Notes: generated from the sequence alone by a model not told the origin. A stretch of 57,813 nt of DNA from Methanogenium sp. MK-MG (GCF_009914725.1 NZ_JAAAWJ010000005.1:1-57813), one strand, 5' to 3'. Counted from the first letter of the stretch, positions 45,249-54,452 are shown. Numbers and translations: made by a program.

Positions 45249-46826
45249 TTATCTTTTTTGGTTCCGGTATATGGCGGTTATCCCGATAATACCGGCCGCT
45301 GCTGCACAGAGTGCAGAGAGGGGTGTACCGGATTCGGTTGGTGCAGGAGTCCCGGTCGGTGCCGGTGTTGCAGCTGCAGTGCCGGACGATGCCGGCGCAT
45401 CGGTGACGGAGACAAAAAGGAACGATGAGAGTCCTGCTGCAGGCCCTGCCTCAAGGATGGTCTTTCCATCAGCAGTGGTGCCCACAGACCGAAGGGCAAG
45501 CACCTCTGCGGTGCCGTCATCCATGATATGGATGAGGCGCAGTGCGGAGATGCCGCCTGCCTGTGCAATACATGCAGGGTCTGTGGTGATGCGGACGGTC
45601 ACATCGCCCACATCCACACCATTCTCAAGACCGCGTTTCTCGACATCCATCTGCCAGCCGGCAGTGCCGACTGCCATGCCATCAGCGCTGAGTGCTCTGT
45701 TTGCAGCATTCAGCACAGCTGCCGGTACATCAGAGAGACCAGAGAGCGGAGTCGCAATAACATCAACGTCTGCGTCCATCGGGACTGTCATGAGGGATAT
45801 CAGGAGGCCAATCTCCGGGGTGGCCCCACCTGCACATATCACCGTGACAGGCATGGTCTCGACATTGACATCGGTTATTTCCCCTGCAATGATGCCTTTT
45901 TTGTCGGTGAAGTCAGCAAAGCGAATTTTTAAGATGACATCCTCACGGGTGATGAGCATGGTGTTTCCTTCAAAGCTGATCTGATCCCCGGCTGAAGTGG
46001 CCATCGGGACGTTGACCGTCAGGTACATCCGGCCCTCGCTCAGGCGGAGGTCGGAACCCGGCGGGAGGGAGAGCGGATACGAGGCAGCTTCTGCCCCGGC
46101 ATCAGGTTCGGTTTCAGTCTCTCCGGTTTCAGTGGATGAACCACCGGGAGCGGGAGCAGTGCTCGTCTGCACCTTAAAGAAGAATGCTCTCGAAGACTGC
46201 TCGGGTGTCTGGCTCATCGACTCGCTGTAGTACCATACCACCCTGTCATTGGCAGATACCGATTTTTTGTCTGCAGTTAAGGCAGGAGAGACACCGTTTA
46301 CCTGGTACATCCAGCCGGCGGTACCTTCGGTGGGTTTTCCATCCACTTCAAGGACAAAGAGACCAGAATCCCACTTGTCACTCACCTTAAAGCTGATGCC
46401 CGCTGCTTCCAGCACACCAAGCGCTGTCTGCCATTTAACCGCATAGATCTCCTCGGAATTGTCAGCGGTTACGTTAAAAGTGCCTGTGGGCAGGGTGACG
46501 GTCTTCCAGACAATGGAAGGGGTATCACCGCCGCCGCCACCACCGCCGCCGGTGACGACAGTAACGGTTGCATCTGCCACTTCACCACCGCTCTCTGCAG
46601 TGATGGAAAGCGTCCCTGTGGTCGCGGGAATGAAATTGACTGTCGTGCCATAGGCATACACCGGCACTCCACTGTCCATCTGGAACGTCACAAACGCCGG
46701 TCCATCCATCGTTACCGTGACCGGTTGGCCTGCTGTGCCCCCACTCGTCTCTATCGAAAGTGCGGCACACGGTGCGGCACAGACAAAGAGAAGGGTGATG
46801 AGAAGTGCCGTCAGGAAATGACGCAT
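45249..46826 (-). CDS. anchored DUF4430 surface protein
   Basis: A 525-residue secreted protein. Signal peptide 1-22; an Ig-like start; a glycine run; a DUF4430 domain about 110-215 (G-W-M-Y-Q-V-N-G-V-S-P, then V-S-A-N-D-R-V-V-W-Y-Y). The rest is beta-rich and unrecognised. A Thr/Pro-rich linker and hydrophobic tail with Y-R-N-Q-K-R anchor it. DUF4430 is related to the C-terminal domain of transcobalamin. The first 16 bases overlap the end of the next gene upstream. Confidence 0.78.
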   Translation of the reverse strand: MRHFLTALLITLLFVCAAPCAALSIETSGGTAGQPVTVTMDGPAFVTFQMDSGVPVYAYGTTVNFIPATTGTLSITAESGGEVADATVTVVTGGGGGGGGDTPSIVWKTVTLPTGTFNVTADNSEEIYAVKWQTALGVLEAAGISFKVSDKWDSGLFVLEVDGKPTEGTAGWMYQVNGVSPALTADKKSVSANDRVVWYYSESMSQTPEQSSRAFFFKVQTSTAPAPGGSSTETGETETEPDAGAEAASYPLSLPPGSDLRLSEGRMYLTVNVPMATSAGDQISFEGNTMLITREDVILKIRFADFTDKKGIIAGEITDVNVETMPVTVICAGGATPEIGLLISLMTVPMDADVDVIATPLSGLSDVPAAVLNAANRALSADGMAVGTAGWQMDVEKRGLENGVDVGDVTVRITTDPACIAQAGGISALRLIHIMDDGTAEVLALRSVGTTADGKTILEAGPAAGLSSFLFVSVTDAPASSGTAAATPAPTGTPAPTESGTPLSALCAAAAGIIGITAIYRNQKR

Positions 46827-49186
46827 TCTACTCCCTCACTGTGGTTAAGCAGGCCGTTGGGGTAATCATCAAGCGTGTAGACACCAGCATAGAGAGTATA
46901 TGTGCCGGTCTGTGCCTGCTGCGGCACAGCAATGAGCGCCGGGATATCCATAGGAGTGCCCGCGTCAAGTTGCACCGTGGCGATGCCTGCAAGACTGTCG
47001 CCGCCACTGTTTACGCCACTGACAACCACGACATACCAGCCCGCATCCTGTGCTTTGACTGTAACCTGTGCCTGGGCCATGCCGCCACGTGCGGCATCCG
47101 TCACCACAACATCAGAGACGGCAACAGGAGATACTGTCACATCGATCTCGACGATGTAGGTCGCCTCGTCAATGAGGGCAGCCCACGTGTCTGGGTCGGT
47201 CGGGCAGAAGTAGAAGGTCAGTGTGTCGCCGTCTGTGAGATCATTGGCACCAAGACCGACCGGTGCGGGAGCGCCGTTCAGGTAGATACTCCATGAATGA
47301 GCGTTCTCTGTCTGCCAGTCATCGTTTGTGACACCGTCAATATCCTCTAAGAGGAACGAACCATAGTCTGCATACCAGGCATCAGAGGCATTAAAAGTAA
47401 ACCCGCCTGTCGTGGCTGCAATGTCAAGGGCACCGAGGTCGGTGGTGCGGTTGACCGTGTAAGACGCGGACGCATTGTTGGACGGGACGAAACTGAAGGT
47501 CTCACCCTCGACAACCGTCACACTGCCATCGAAGATGTACTCCGGGGTGACACCGCCGTCAACGGTCACATCAATCTCGACGATGTAGGTTGCCTCGTCA
47601 ATGAGGGCAGCCCACGTGTCTGGGTCGGTCGGACAGAAGTAGAAGGTCAGTGTGTCGCCGTCTGTGAGATCATTGGCACCAAGACCGACCGGTGCGGGAG
47701 CATCATTCAGGTAGATACTCCATGAATGAGCGTTCTCTGTCTGCCAGTCATCGTTTGTGACACCGTCAATATCCTCTAAGAGGAACGAACCATAGTCTGC
47801 ATACCAGGCATCAGAGGCGTTGAAGGTAAACCCGCCTGTCGTGGCTGCAATGTCAAGGGCAGCGAGGTCAGTGGTGCGGTTGACCGTGTAAGACGCGGAC
47901 GCATTGTTGGACGGAACGAAGCTGAAGGTCTCACCCTCGACGACCGTCACGCTGCCGTCGAAGATAACGACAGGCTCGATGGGGGTAACATTTTCACCGA
48001 AGGCAAAGAGTGTGTTCGTGTACTCAGCGCCGATATAGAGAGTGCCGTCCGCGACTGCAGGTGATGAGCCCCAGAATGACGCCCAGTTTCCGCCTTCCGG
48101 TGCAGGGAGGGTATAGGACCAGGCATCTGCGCCATCAGCGGCAGCGAAGGCATAGAGAGAGGACTGCTCCTCATTGGTTGCGGCATAGACATAATCGCCT
48201 GCCACCACCGGTGAAACAGCAATCTTTGCGGTAGCCACATCCCAGACCGGAGCTGCGGTGATATCTGTGGCATCCAGGCAGACCAGTCCACCTCCTGTTC
48301 CCACATAGAGCAGACCGGTGGTGGTGTCCAGTGCCGGAGTGCCCAGCTGGGCATTAATCTCCCGGTTCGCAAGGATGTTGCCATCTGTAAGAGATACTTC
48401 ATAGAGTCTCGTTGCGGTTGTCACAAAGAGCGAGTCAGTGCCGATAACAGGCGCTGATGCGATGGTCGCATCAAGGGATACATTCCAGATTTCTGCTTTG
48501 GTTGCCGTGTTATACGCGTAAAGCTCTGAGAGGTTGGACGGGAAATAGACCACACCGTCTGCTGCTGCAGGAGCGGTGAAGTAGGTCGCATTAGTCCACC
48601 CGACGTCCCAGGCGCCGAATGCCACCGACCAGATCTCACTGCCGTCTGCAGGGTCATAGACATGCAGACCGCCGTCAGAGGGAGTCAGTACATAGAGCAG
48701 ACCGTCGTAATAGAGCGGAGATGAGGAAAGACCAAAGAATCCGGGGTTTTCATCTGCCTGAACCGACCAGGACAGAGAGCCGTCCGTGATGTCAAGAGCA
48801 TAGAGATACCCGTCCATGCCACCGACAATAAGCAGATCATCTGCAATGGTGAGACCAGACTCAGATCCGGTCTCATATGTCCAGAGTTCTTCCCCGGTAT
48901 CCGTATCATAACAGTATACGGCAAGTGTTGCGCCGGGATCACTCATGCCAGGACTGGTTGCGACAAAAACACGATCGCCCGCCACCACCGGTGAGGAATC
49001 AATCGAGCCGGGTGAAACCGACCAGCGGATATTCTCCGAGAGAGGACCTGCATCCGCGACGTAGCCCGTACGCTGGGCATCGCCGTGGAATGTCAGGTAA
49101 TCAGTTGCTGTACAGCCCTGCACCATGATGAGAAGCACCATGATAAAAAGGGAAAACTGAATACATTTCTTAAGAGTCATACACAA
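46811..49186 (-). CDS. secreted PQQ-like propeller with two DUF4430 domains
   Basis: A 791-residue protein. Signal peptide 1-27. Seven or eight PQQ-type blades span about 30-410 (A-V-Y-C-Y-D-T-D-T-G-E-E-L-W and similar). Two DUF4430 domains, about 415-690, are almost identical (each with W-S-I-Y-L-N-x-A-P-A-P-V-G). A final beta domain ends without an obvious membrane helix, so it may be free or held by partners. A TTTAG-CTAAA palindrome lies upstream. The downstream gene starts inside it. Confidence 0.82.
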   Translation of the reverse strand: MCMTLKKCIQFSLFIMVLLIMVQGCTATDYLTFHGDAQRTGYVADAGPLSENIRWSVSPGSIDSSPVVAGDRVFVATSPGMSDPGATLAVYCYDTDTGEELWTYETGSESGLTIADDLLIVGGMDGYLYALDITDGSLSWSVQADENPGFFGLSSSPLYYDGLLYVLTPSDGGLHVYDPADGSEIWSVAFGAWDVGWTNATYFTAPAAADGVVYFPSNLSELYAYNTATKAEIWNVSLDATIASAPVIGTDSLFVTTATRLYEVSLTDGNILANREINAQLGTPALDTTTGLLYVGTGGGLVCLDATDITAAPVWDVATAKIAVSPVVAGDYVYAATNEEQSSLYAFAAADGADAWSYTLPAPEGGNWASFWGSSPAVADGTLYIGAEYTNTLFAFGENVTPIEPVVIFDGSVTVVEGETFSFVPSNNASASYTVNRTTDLAALDIAATTGGFTFNASDAWYADYGSFLLEDIDGVTNDDWQTENAHSWSIYLNDAPAPVGLGANDLTDGDTLTFYFCPTDPDTWAALIDEATYIVEIDVTVDGGVTPEYIFDGSVTVVEGETFSFVPSNNASASYTVNRTTDLGALDIAATTGGFTFNASDAWYADYGSFLLEDIDGVTNDDWQTENAHSWSIYLNGAPAPVGLGANDLTDGDTLTFYFCPTDPDTWAALIDEATYIVEIDVTVSPVAVSDVVVTDAARGGMAQAQVTVKAQDAGWYVVVVSGVNSGGDSLAGIATVQLDAGTPMDIPALIAVPQQAQTGTYTLYAGVYTLDDYPNGLLNHSEGVECVIS
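47136..47536. repeat. DUF4430 repeat, C-terminal copy
   Basis: This copy and 47565-47965 are direct repeats 429 bases apart with only scattered single-base differences, inside one coding sequence. The products differ by two residues in the stretch compared. The spacing is 143 codons, so it is one domain unit. This points to a recent duplication or to gene conversion. Confidence 0.9.
47565..47965. repeat. DUF4430 repeat, N-terminal copy
   Basis: Partner of 47136-47536. Both copies keep frame and all domain landmarks, so both are probably functional. Confidence 0.9.
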
Positions 49187-49226
49187 ACCTTTTGGTAATA
49201 AATCAATGATATCTGATTAAATAATA

Positions 49227-49242
49227 TTTAGTTATATCTAAA
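49227..49242. promoter_or_regulatory. AT-rich palindrome upstream of the surface genes
   Basis: TTTAG at 49227-49231 and CTAAA at 49238-49242, with TTATAT between, form a palindrome 40-56 bases before the PQQ-DUF4430 start. The place suits a promoter and an operator for the four surface genes; the regulator is unknown. Confidence 0.35.
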
Positions 49243-49272
49243 TCCCTGACATTACCTGTTTTAAAGAGATAG

Positions 49273-49303
49273 CCAAAAAAGAAAAACCAATTGCATTAGC
49301 AAT
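49273..49303 (-). terminator. terminator of the btuCD part
   Basis: On the minus strand, a five-base stem (ATTGC/GCAAT, plus-strand 49290-49303) just after the BtuD stop is followed by T5-C-T6 (49275-49287 as A on plus). It separates the ABC genes from the surface-protein genes. Confidence 0.55.
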
Positions 49304-49308
49304 AGTAT

Positions 49309-50562
49309 TTACGCCTTTTTACGGGTATGGACCATTTTTTCGACCTCTTTATAGAGGGCACTACGGGATGAGACAACCGGACAGCCCGCGGCCCGGATCG
49401 CCGCAAGGAAGGAACGGTCCCCTGCCGGTGTGCAGTCGGTGAACTCCTCTCCGGGAGGCACATACAACACAAGCCGGGAGCGCCGGGTGCTGGTAATGAC
49501 CCGGATATTCGGCAGATTGCCTTCCCCCACCGGCATTGCCGTAAGAATAATCACATCCGCCCCGTCAAGGTATGCCCCGAGTGCATCACAGACGGCAGGG
49601 GTGATGGGTGCAAAGGCAGGCACCGTAATACAGGGAATACCCAGCCGTGATGCTGCCGCATAATCAGAATCCATGGGCGAGAGCACACCCGCTGTCAGCA
49701 GACAGCCGGCCGCCGAGAGTGTATACATCAGGCCCGCACCGGTGCCCCCGCCGGAGATGATATGAATGCGGGCACCACAGAGAGCGGGCGGCACCCCTTC
49801 ACTCAGGGGTGTCACGAGCGGGCGGCCGGTGACCGGATTGGCCTGGACCATCGCCGTGATGCCATACTCATCCCGCAGGCGATCCATTGTGAGCACCTCA
49901 GCAGGTGTACCGATGGCACGAATACGGCCTTCTGACATGAGAACAATCCGGTCGCAGAACTCAGCGGCCAGGTTCAGGTCATGGAATACCCCGATCTTTG
50001 TGACTGTCTCTCCCAGGTCACGGATGATGGAGAGGATCTCCACCTGGTGGCTGATGTCGAGGTGGGCGGTCGCCTCATCCAGGAGAATCACCTTCGGCTG
50101 CTGGGCTAGGGCACGGGCAATTATTACCCGCTGCCGTTCACCGCCAGAGATGTCTGTCACCGGCCGGTCTTTAAGGTGGACGACATTGGTCACCTCCATT
50201 GCCTCCCGCACAATGCGGTAATCATCCGGATCATCCTTTGCAAACCGTTCCTTATGGGGGAACCGGCCCATCATGACGATGTCTGCCACCGTGTAGGAGA
50301 AGTTCATCGCCGTATCCTGCGGGACGACACTCACCACCCGGGCGAGTTCCTTCTGCCCGAAGTCAGCGAGGGCCCGCTCCTCCAGGGTCACCACACCGCC
50401 GGAGATCTCCAGCACCCGGCTGATTGCCTTCAGAAGCGTGGTCTTCCCGGAGCCGTTGGGGCCAATGATGCCGATGAATTCCCCTCTCCCCGCGGCAAAC
50501 GTGATCTCCCCGATGATATCCTTGCCGCCGTATCCTGCACAGAGATCGTCCACATCGATCAT
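49309..50562 (-). CDS. btuD: corrinoid/iron-complex ABC ATPase with C-terminal extra domain
   Basis: A 417-residue ATPase. Walker A G-P-N-G-S-G-K-T-T with K40, signature I-S-G-G-E-R-Q near 138, Walker B V-I-L-L-D-E-A-T-A near 158, H-loop F-H-D-L-N. It belongs to the BtuD/FecE class. After residue 250, about 155 residues add a Rossmann-like domain starting H-I-I-S-G-G-G-T-G-A-G. Such extended versions are known in archaea; the function of the tail is unknown. It overlaps the BtuC gene by four bases. Confidence 0.88.
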   Translation of the reverse strand: MIDVDDLCAGYGGKDIIGEITFAAGRGEFIGIIGPNGSGKTTLLKAISRVLEISGGVVTLEERALADFGQKELARVVSVVPQDTAMNFSYTVADIVMMGRFPHKERFAKDDPDDYRIVREAMEVTNVVHLKDRPVTDISGGERQRVIIARALAQQPKVILLDEATAHLDISHQVEILSIIRDLGETVTKIGVFHDLNLAAEFCDRIVLMSEGRIRAIGTPAEVLTMDRLRDEYGITAMVQANPVTGRPLVTPLSEGVPPALCGARIHIISGGGTGAGLMYTLSAAGCLLTAGVLSPMDSDYAAASRLGIPCITVPAFAPITPAVCDALGAYLDGADVIILTAMPVGEGNLPNIRVITSTRRSRLVLYVPPGEEFTDCTPAGDRSFLAAIRAAGCPVVSSRSALYKEVEKMVHTRKKA

Positions 50563-51584
50563 GCCCGCATTCTCCTGCGCAGCAGCATGATGAAGAAAGG
50601 TGCACCGACAAAGGAGGTGATCACACCCACCGGCATCTCTCCCAGAAACGACCGGGTGAGGGTATCAGCGATCAGGAGGAAGAGGCCGCCTGCAAGCATT
50701 GACGTTGGAAAGAGAATCCGGTGGTCAGGGCCGACAATAAGCCGCATCACATGCGGCGTAATAAGCCCGATGAATCCGATTGCTCCCGCAATGGATACCG
50801 CAACCGCCGTGAGTGCTGATGAAACAAAGAGTAAGATTCGCTTGAACTGCTCTACATTGACACCGAGATGCAGGGCATCCTCCTCGCCGAGGGAGAGAAT
50901 ATTCAGGTCACGGGCGAGGGCGATAAGGAGAATACCCCCTATGGGAATGAGCAGGCCAAGCCAGACATCGTTCCATGAGACATTCCAGAAGCCGCCCATC
51001 AGCCAGAAGACGATCTGATGCAGACTCTTTCCCGCCGAGTACATAAGAAACGAGAGGATGGACGAGAAGAACATCGATATCGCAATACCAGTCAGGAGCA
51101 GAGTCTCCACCGACGCACGCCCGCGGTGTGTGGCAATGGCATAGACCAGGAAGGTTGACCCAATGGCGCCGAAGAAGGCAAAGACCGGCAGAAAGAGACC
51201 GCCCATAAAGACGATGGTGAAGGCGGCGCCAAACGCCCCTCCTGCAGAGGTGCCGATGATATAGGGGTCTGCCATTGAATTGCGAAAGAGTCCCTGCATC
51301 GCAGTGCCCGCCGCAGCAAGGCCCGCACCGACGAGGATTGCTGCAATCACCCGCGGCAGGCGGATCGAATAGACGATGAGATACGACGTCTGGTCAGAGA
51401 AGAAACGGGCAATGTCCCCACCGGAGAAGAGGGACCCAAGCATGCCCAGCGGATCGTCCGGGATGAACGCGGCAAATGGCACCGTCGTCGGTCCAAGACT
51501 CAGTGCCAGAAAGAATGCACAGACAAGCATGGCTATGAGAATAGTGATAATACTGACAGTGCGGACACGCGATATCTCGGGCAT
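50559..51584 (-). CDS. btuC: corrinoid/iron-complex ABC permease
   Basis: A 341-residue protein with about 10 membrane helices and the FecCD/BtuC coupling motif region (V-S-I-A-G-A-I-G-F-I-G-L-I-T-P-H). It forms the channel with BtuD. The start is ATG 51584, and 45 bases separate it from ComDE. Confidence 0.9.
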   Translation of the reverse strand: MPEISRVRTVSIITILIAMLVCAFFLALSLGPTTVPFAAFIPDDPLGMLGSLFSGGDIARFFSDQTSYLIVYSIRLPRVIAAILVGAGLAAAGTAMQGLFRNSMADPYIIGTSAGGAFGAAFTIVFMGGLFLPVFAFFGAIGSTFLVYAIATHRGRASVETLLLTGIAISMFFSSILSFLMYSAGKSLHQIVFWLMGGFWNVSWNDVWLGLLIPIGGILLIALARDLNILSLGEEDALHLGVNVEQFKRILLFVSSALTAVAVSIAGAIGFIGLITPHVMRLIVGPDHRILFPTSMLAGGLFLLIADTLTRSFLGEMPVGVITSFVGAPFFIMLLRRRMRA

Positions 51585-51629
51585 GTTTTTCTCAATACCG
51601 TTGGATCGATGGACTAAAATGATTTTGCT

Positions 51630-52784
51630 TTAACCAAAAAGGGTTTGTTTCATCGCAGGAGACCAGACCGCCCCCATGAACCGGTCCCTGATCTCCCGTG
51701 CCCGGAAAGGAATACCCGGCACCCTTGCATTGCCGGGTGCGATCACCGCATGGATGAAGCGGGGGCCGGGTTCGCGGGAACGATATGCCGCCCGGAGACC
51801 TCCCTCATCCTGCACCTTGCACGTCCGGGTGATGCCTGCACCGCGGGCCAGCAGTTCGAGGTCAGCGACCCCATACGCATGGGTCAGCTGGTCGCCGGTG
51901 CTGCCAAATGACCCGTTGTCAAGGGCGATGATGGTGAGATTTTCCGGCGCTTCTGCGGCCACAACCGGCAGGATAGCCGTCCCGAGGAGGCTGCCGTCCC
52001 CGTCAAAGACGACCACGTCCCGGTCCTGCCCGAGGGCAAGCCCCAGCCCGATGGGCGTCGCCTGCGTATAGCTTCCCATCATGTAGAAGTTCTCCGGCCG
52101 GTCCCGGGCAGCGTAGAGTTCGTCTGCAGGCACCCCGAGATTGGTGACCGCCAGTTCACTGGTGAGGAGCGGTGCCACAGCACCGATGGCATCCGCCCGG
52201 CGCCAGAACGGTTCGGTGACCGTTCGTTTGTATGCAAGAGTGATTTCACGGCTGCGGGGGGGAAGGGCCCGGGGGGTCGGACTCCCGGCTGTACCCCCGA
52301 TACCTTCCCATACCTTCGGGGAGACGAGGATGATATGCGGCCGGTGGTGCTCAAAGGCATCGGCAATGGCTCCCCCGATACGATCGAGGTCACTTGCCTC
52401 GTGTATCACTGTATAGACAATGTCCAGCGCATCCAGGAGATCGGGGAGATGGATATTAAACGGCATCTGGACCTCAATTTTCTCCCGGTGGATGCCCCGC
52501 CACGAGGCAAGAACCGGGAGTGGGAGTTCATACGGCACCGGCAGGCTCATGACTGCATTGAGCATCGTGCCGATGCCTGAACTCTGTATATGCATCATCG
52601 GGCGGTTTCCTGCAAGAAAGAGACCGGCACAGAGGCCGACACCGTCCTCCTCACGCATAACCGTGATCTGCCGGAAGCTGTCCAGAATCAGGGAGTGTAG
52701 ATTCTGTGTCCGGTCACAGGGCAGGCTGACGACCGTGTCCACACCGGCGGAAGCAACATACCTCAGGGCACTCTCTTCATGCAT
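51630..52784 (-). CDS. comDE: sulfopyruvate decarboxylase, ComD-ComE fusion
   Basis: A 384-residue TPP enzyme of coenzyme M synthesis that turns sulfopyruvate into sulfoacetaldehyde. Residues 1-170 are ComD (V-S-L-P-C-D-R-T-Q, R-E-E-D-G-V-G-L-C-A-G) and 190-384 are ComE with the TPP-Mg motif G-D-G-S-L-L-G then N-G-S-F. In other methanogens these are two proteins. A strong GGGGAGGTGA precedes the ATG. It is followed by the BtuCD genes. Confidence 0.9.
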   Translation of the reverse strand: MHEESALRYVASAGVDTVVSLPCDRTQNLHSLILDSFRQITVMREEDGVGLCAGLFLAGNRPMMHIQSSGIGTMLNAVMSLPVPYELPLPVLASWRGIHREKIEVQMPFNIHLPDLLDALDIVYTVIHEASDLDRIGGAIADAFEHHRPHIILVSPKVWEGIGGTAGSPTPRALPPRSREITLAYKRTVTEPFWRRADAIGAVAPLLTSELAVTNLGVPADELYAARDRPENFYMMGSYTQATPIGLGLALGQDRDVVVFDGDGSLLGTAILPVVAAEAPENLTIIALDNGSFGSTGDQLTHAYGVADLELLARGAGITRTCKVQDEGGLRAAYRSREPGPRFIHAVIAPGNARVPGIPFRAREIRDRFMGAVWSPAMKQTLFG

Positions 52785-52910
52785 GGCAGGTCACCTCCCC
52801 GGAGTGCATCAGCTTCATGTTTGCAGGCATCCCTGCATTGCAAAACCAAACAGAGAATACCGGCAGGATGGAGACACCTTGTGTCGGCCTGATGAGACGA
52901 TCTGAGGCGG

Positions 52911-54143
52911 TCATAACAGGAATTCCCCCCTCTGGAGCTGCACTCTCAGATGTTCACAGAGTGCCTCAGCCCGTGATCTGTCTGACTGCCGGAGCACGAT
53001 GGGCACGGCTGCTTCGCTGTCATCCTGCAGATGCAGGGCACCGGCATCCATCGTATAGACACCATTCGGGCAGGTATGCACACAGGTCCCGCAGGCAACA
53101 CAGCGTGAACGCATAATGCCACCGCCCATCATCACGGCCTTTGTCGGGCAGGCCTCGGCGGCGGTGCAGGGCCCGCAGAAGAGGCAGCGAAGCGGATCTA
53201 CCTGCACAGTGAAGTCGGTCTGCTGCCAGACATCGGCATAGGAGGCAGCGGAGAAGGGGACACGGTCGTTTATGTCTGCCACCGGGAGAGAGATCTGATC
53301 ATCTGTGACTGATAGGCGGATGATGTCGTCTGCGGAAAGGACAGGTAGGGGAATGGCGACCGAGGTGAGGCACTCCGGGCCATGGGCAGTGACAAAACCT
53401 CCCATGCAGTCGCCGTCCATCGCACTGAGCTCGGCACAGGCGGCGATGTTGCGGCGTTCCGGGGTGCTTCTGGTGCCTTCACCCATCACCATGCCAATGG
53501 CACCGTTTAACAGAAGCGGGGTGCCCGGTCGGATATGGCCGAGAGCAGGGTCGTTTTCGACCGGATTTATCTCCCCGCACCCTGATACGGTTGCCGCGCT
53601 CATGTGACCCTCTAAGGGAAGGACCGAAAAGATGGTGCGGGCGGGATCAGATCCACGGTTCACAAAGGCGGTGTAATTACGGAAACAGCTCCGGGTGGTG
53701 AAGATGCGGGCGGCAGGGAGGTCCTCGATGTAGATGGTGTTCTCAAAGGTCTTCCCGCCGGCCTCTGCCACCACATCGACCTCTTTGCCGTCCACCAGAT
53801 CCCGGAACAGGTGGCCGCCGCCATAGATTTCTGAAGCGGCGGCAGTGCCATAGACCATGAGATCCACGGTGCCAAGCCGTTCATTCGGGCAGGGGCCGGG
53901 GAAGGCAGGGACACCATTGAGGGTGACCGTATCTGCCCGAAGAAATGCACCGGGGGCTGCGACGGGGACGGTCATCACGGCAGCAGTGCCTGACATGACA
54001 CCAAAGCTACCGGTAGTGACGACATCCACCTCGTCCACCGTGGGAATGTCTCCCTTCCGCACCCGTTCCTTCATCTCCATCGCCGTCCAGACAGCCGCCT
54101 CCCCACTGGCCAGCCGGTCCCGGATTTCCTGCATCGTCTTCAT
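52911..54143 (-). CDS. methanogenesis marker 16 / DUF39 sulfurtransferase with ferredoxin domains
   Basis: A 410-residue protein. The large N-terminal part is the homocysteine-biosynthesis (COG1900/DUF39) fold. The C-terminal 80 residues have two 4Fe-4S sites, C-L-F-C-G-P-C-x4-C-P and C-V-A-C-G-T-C-x3-C-P. DUF39 relatives convert aspartate semialdehyde to homocysteine with persulfide. The start is ATG 54143; a frame to 54215 adds unconserved residues. It is upstream of ComDE, so it may form the thiol of coenzyme M from sulfoacetaldehyde. Confidence 0.85.
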   Translation of the reverse strand: MKTMQEIRDRLASGEAAVWTAMEMKERVRKGDIPTVDEVDVVTTGSFGVMSGTAAVMTVPVAAPGAFLRADTVTLNGVPAFPGPCPNERLGTVDLMVYGTAAASEIYGGGHLFRDLVDGKEVDVVAEAGGKTFENTIYIEDLPAARIFTTRSCFRNYTAFVNRGSDPARTIFSVLPLEGHMSAATVSGCGEINPVENDPALGHIRPGTPLLLNGAIGMVMGEGTRSTPERRNIAACAELSAMDGDCMGGFVTAHGPECLTSVAIPLPVLSADDIIRLSVTDDQISLPVADINDRVPFSAASYADVWQQTDFTVQVDPLRCLFCGPCTAAEACPTKAVMMGGGIMRSRCVACGTCVHTCPNGVYTMDAGALHLQDDSEAAVPIVLRQSDRSRAEALCEHLRVQLQRGEFLL

Positions 54144-54452
54144 CGTGCGCTCTTCTTCGTACAGGCATTTATAGTATTCTCTTTTTGCCCTTGGAGGCAC
54201 TCCTGGCTGGTTCACGATTCATTGATGTGAGAGACAGCACAGACCTCACTGCATGTCATGGGTGCGAACCTGCTATCGGCGGCACTCTCACTCTTTCGAC
54301 CGGACAGATACTGAAGAGCCGCATTTCAGCCGCAAGACCGGAGATAATTGCCGCAACATATTTTTCCCTGCCGGACAGTAAACAACATGTGACAGGAAGA
54401 ATCATCATGATACACCTGAGACCAGCACATACAATACCGGGGAGGGGCCAGT
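54144..54452. other. 309-base divergent intergenic region
   Basis: Between the DUF39 gene and uspA. A plus frame at 54185-54463 has no support. GGGGAGG at 54439-54445 is the ribosome site of uspA. I see no cobalamin riboswitch. Confidence 0.45.

Noticed and set aside
47136-47965. CRISPR-like repetition
   Set aside because: The repeats are 400 bases long, in frame and encode protein domains.
49187-49308. Cobalamin riboswitch before the surface genes or before the DUF39 gene
   Set aside because: No B12-box-like sequence or multi-stem fold was found at either place.
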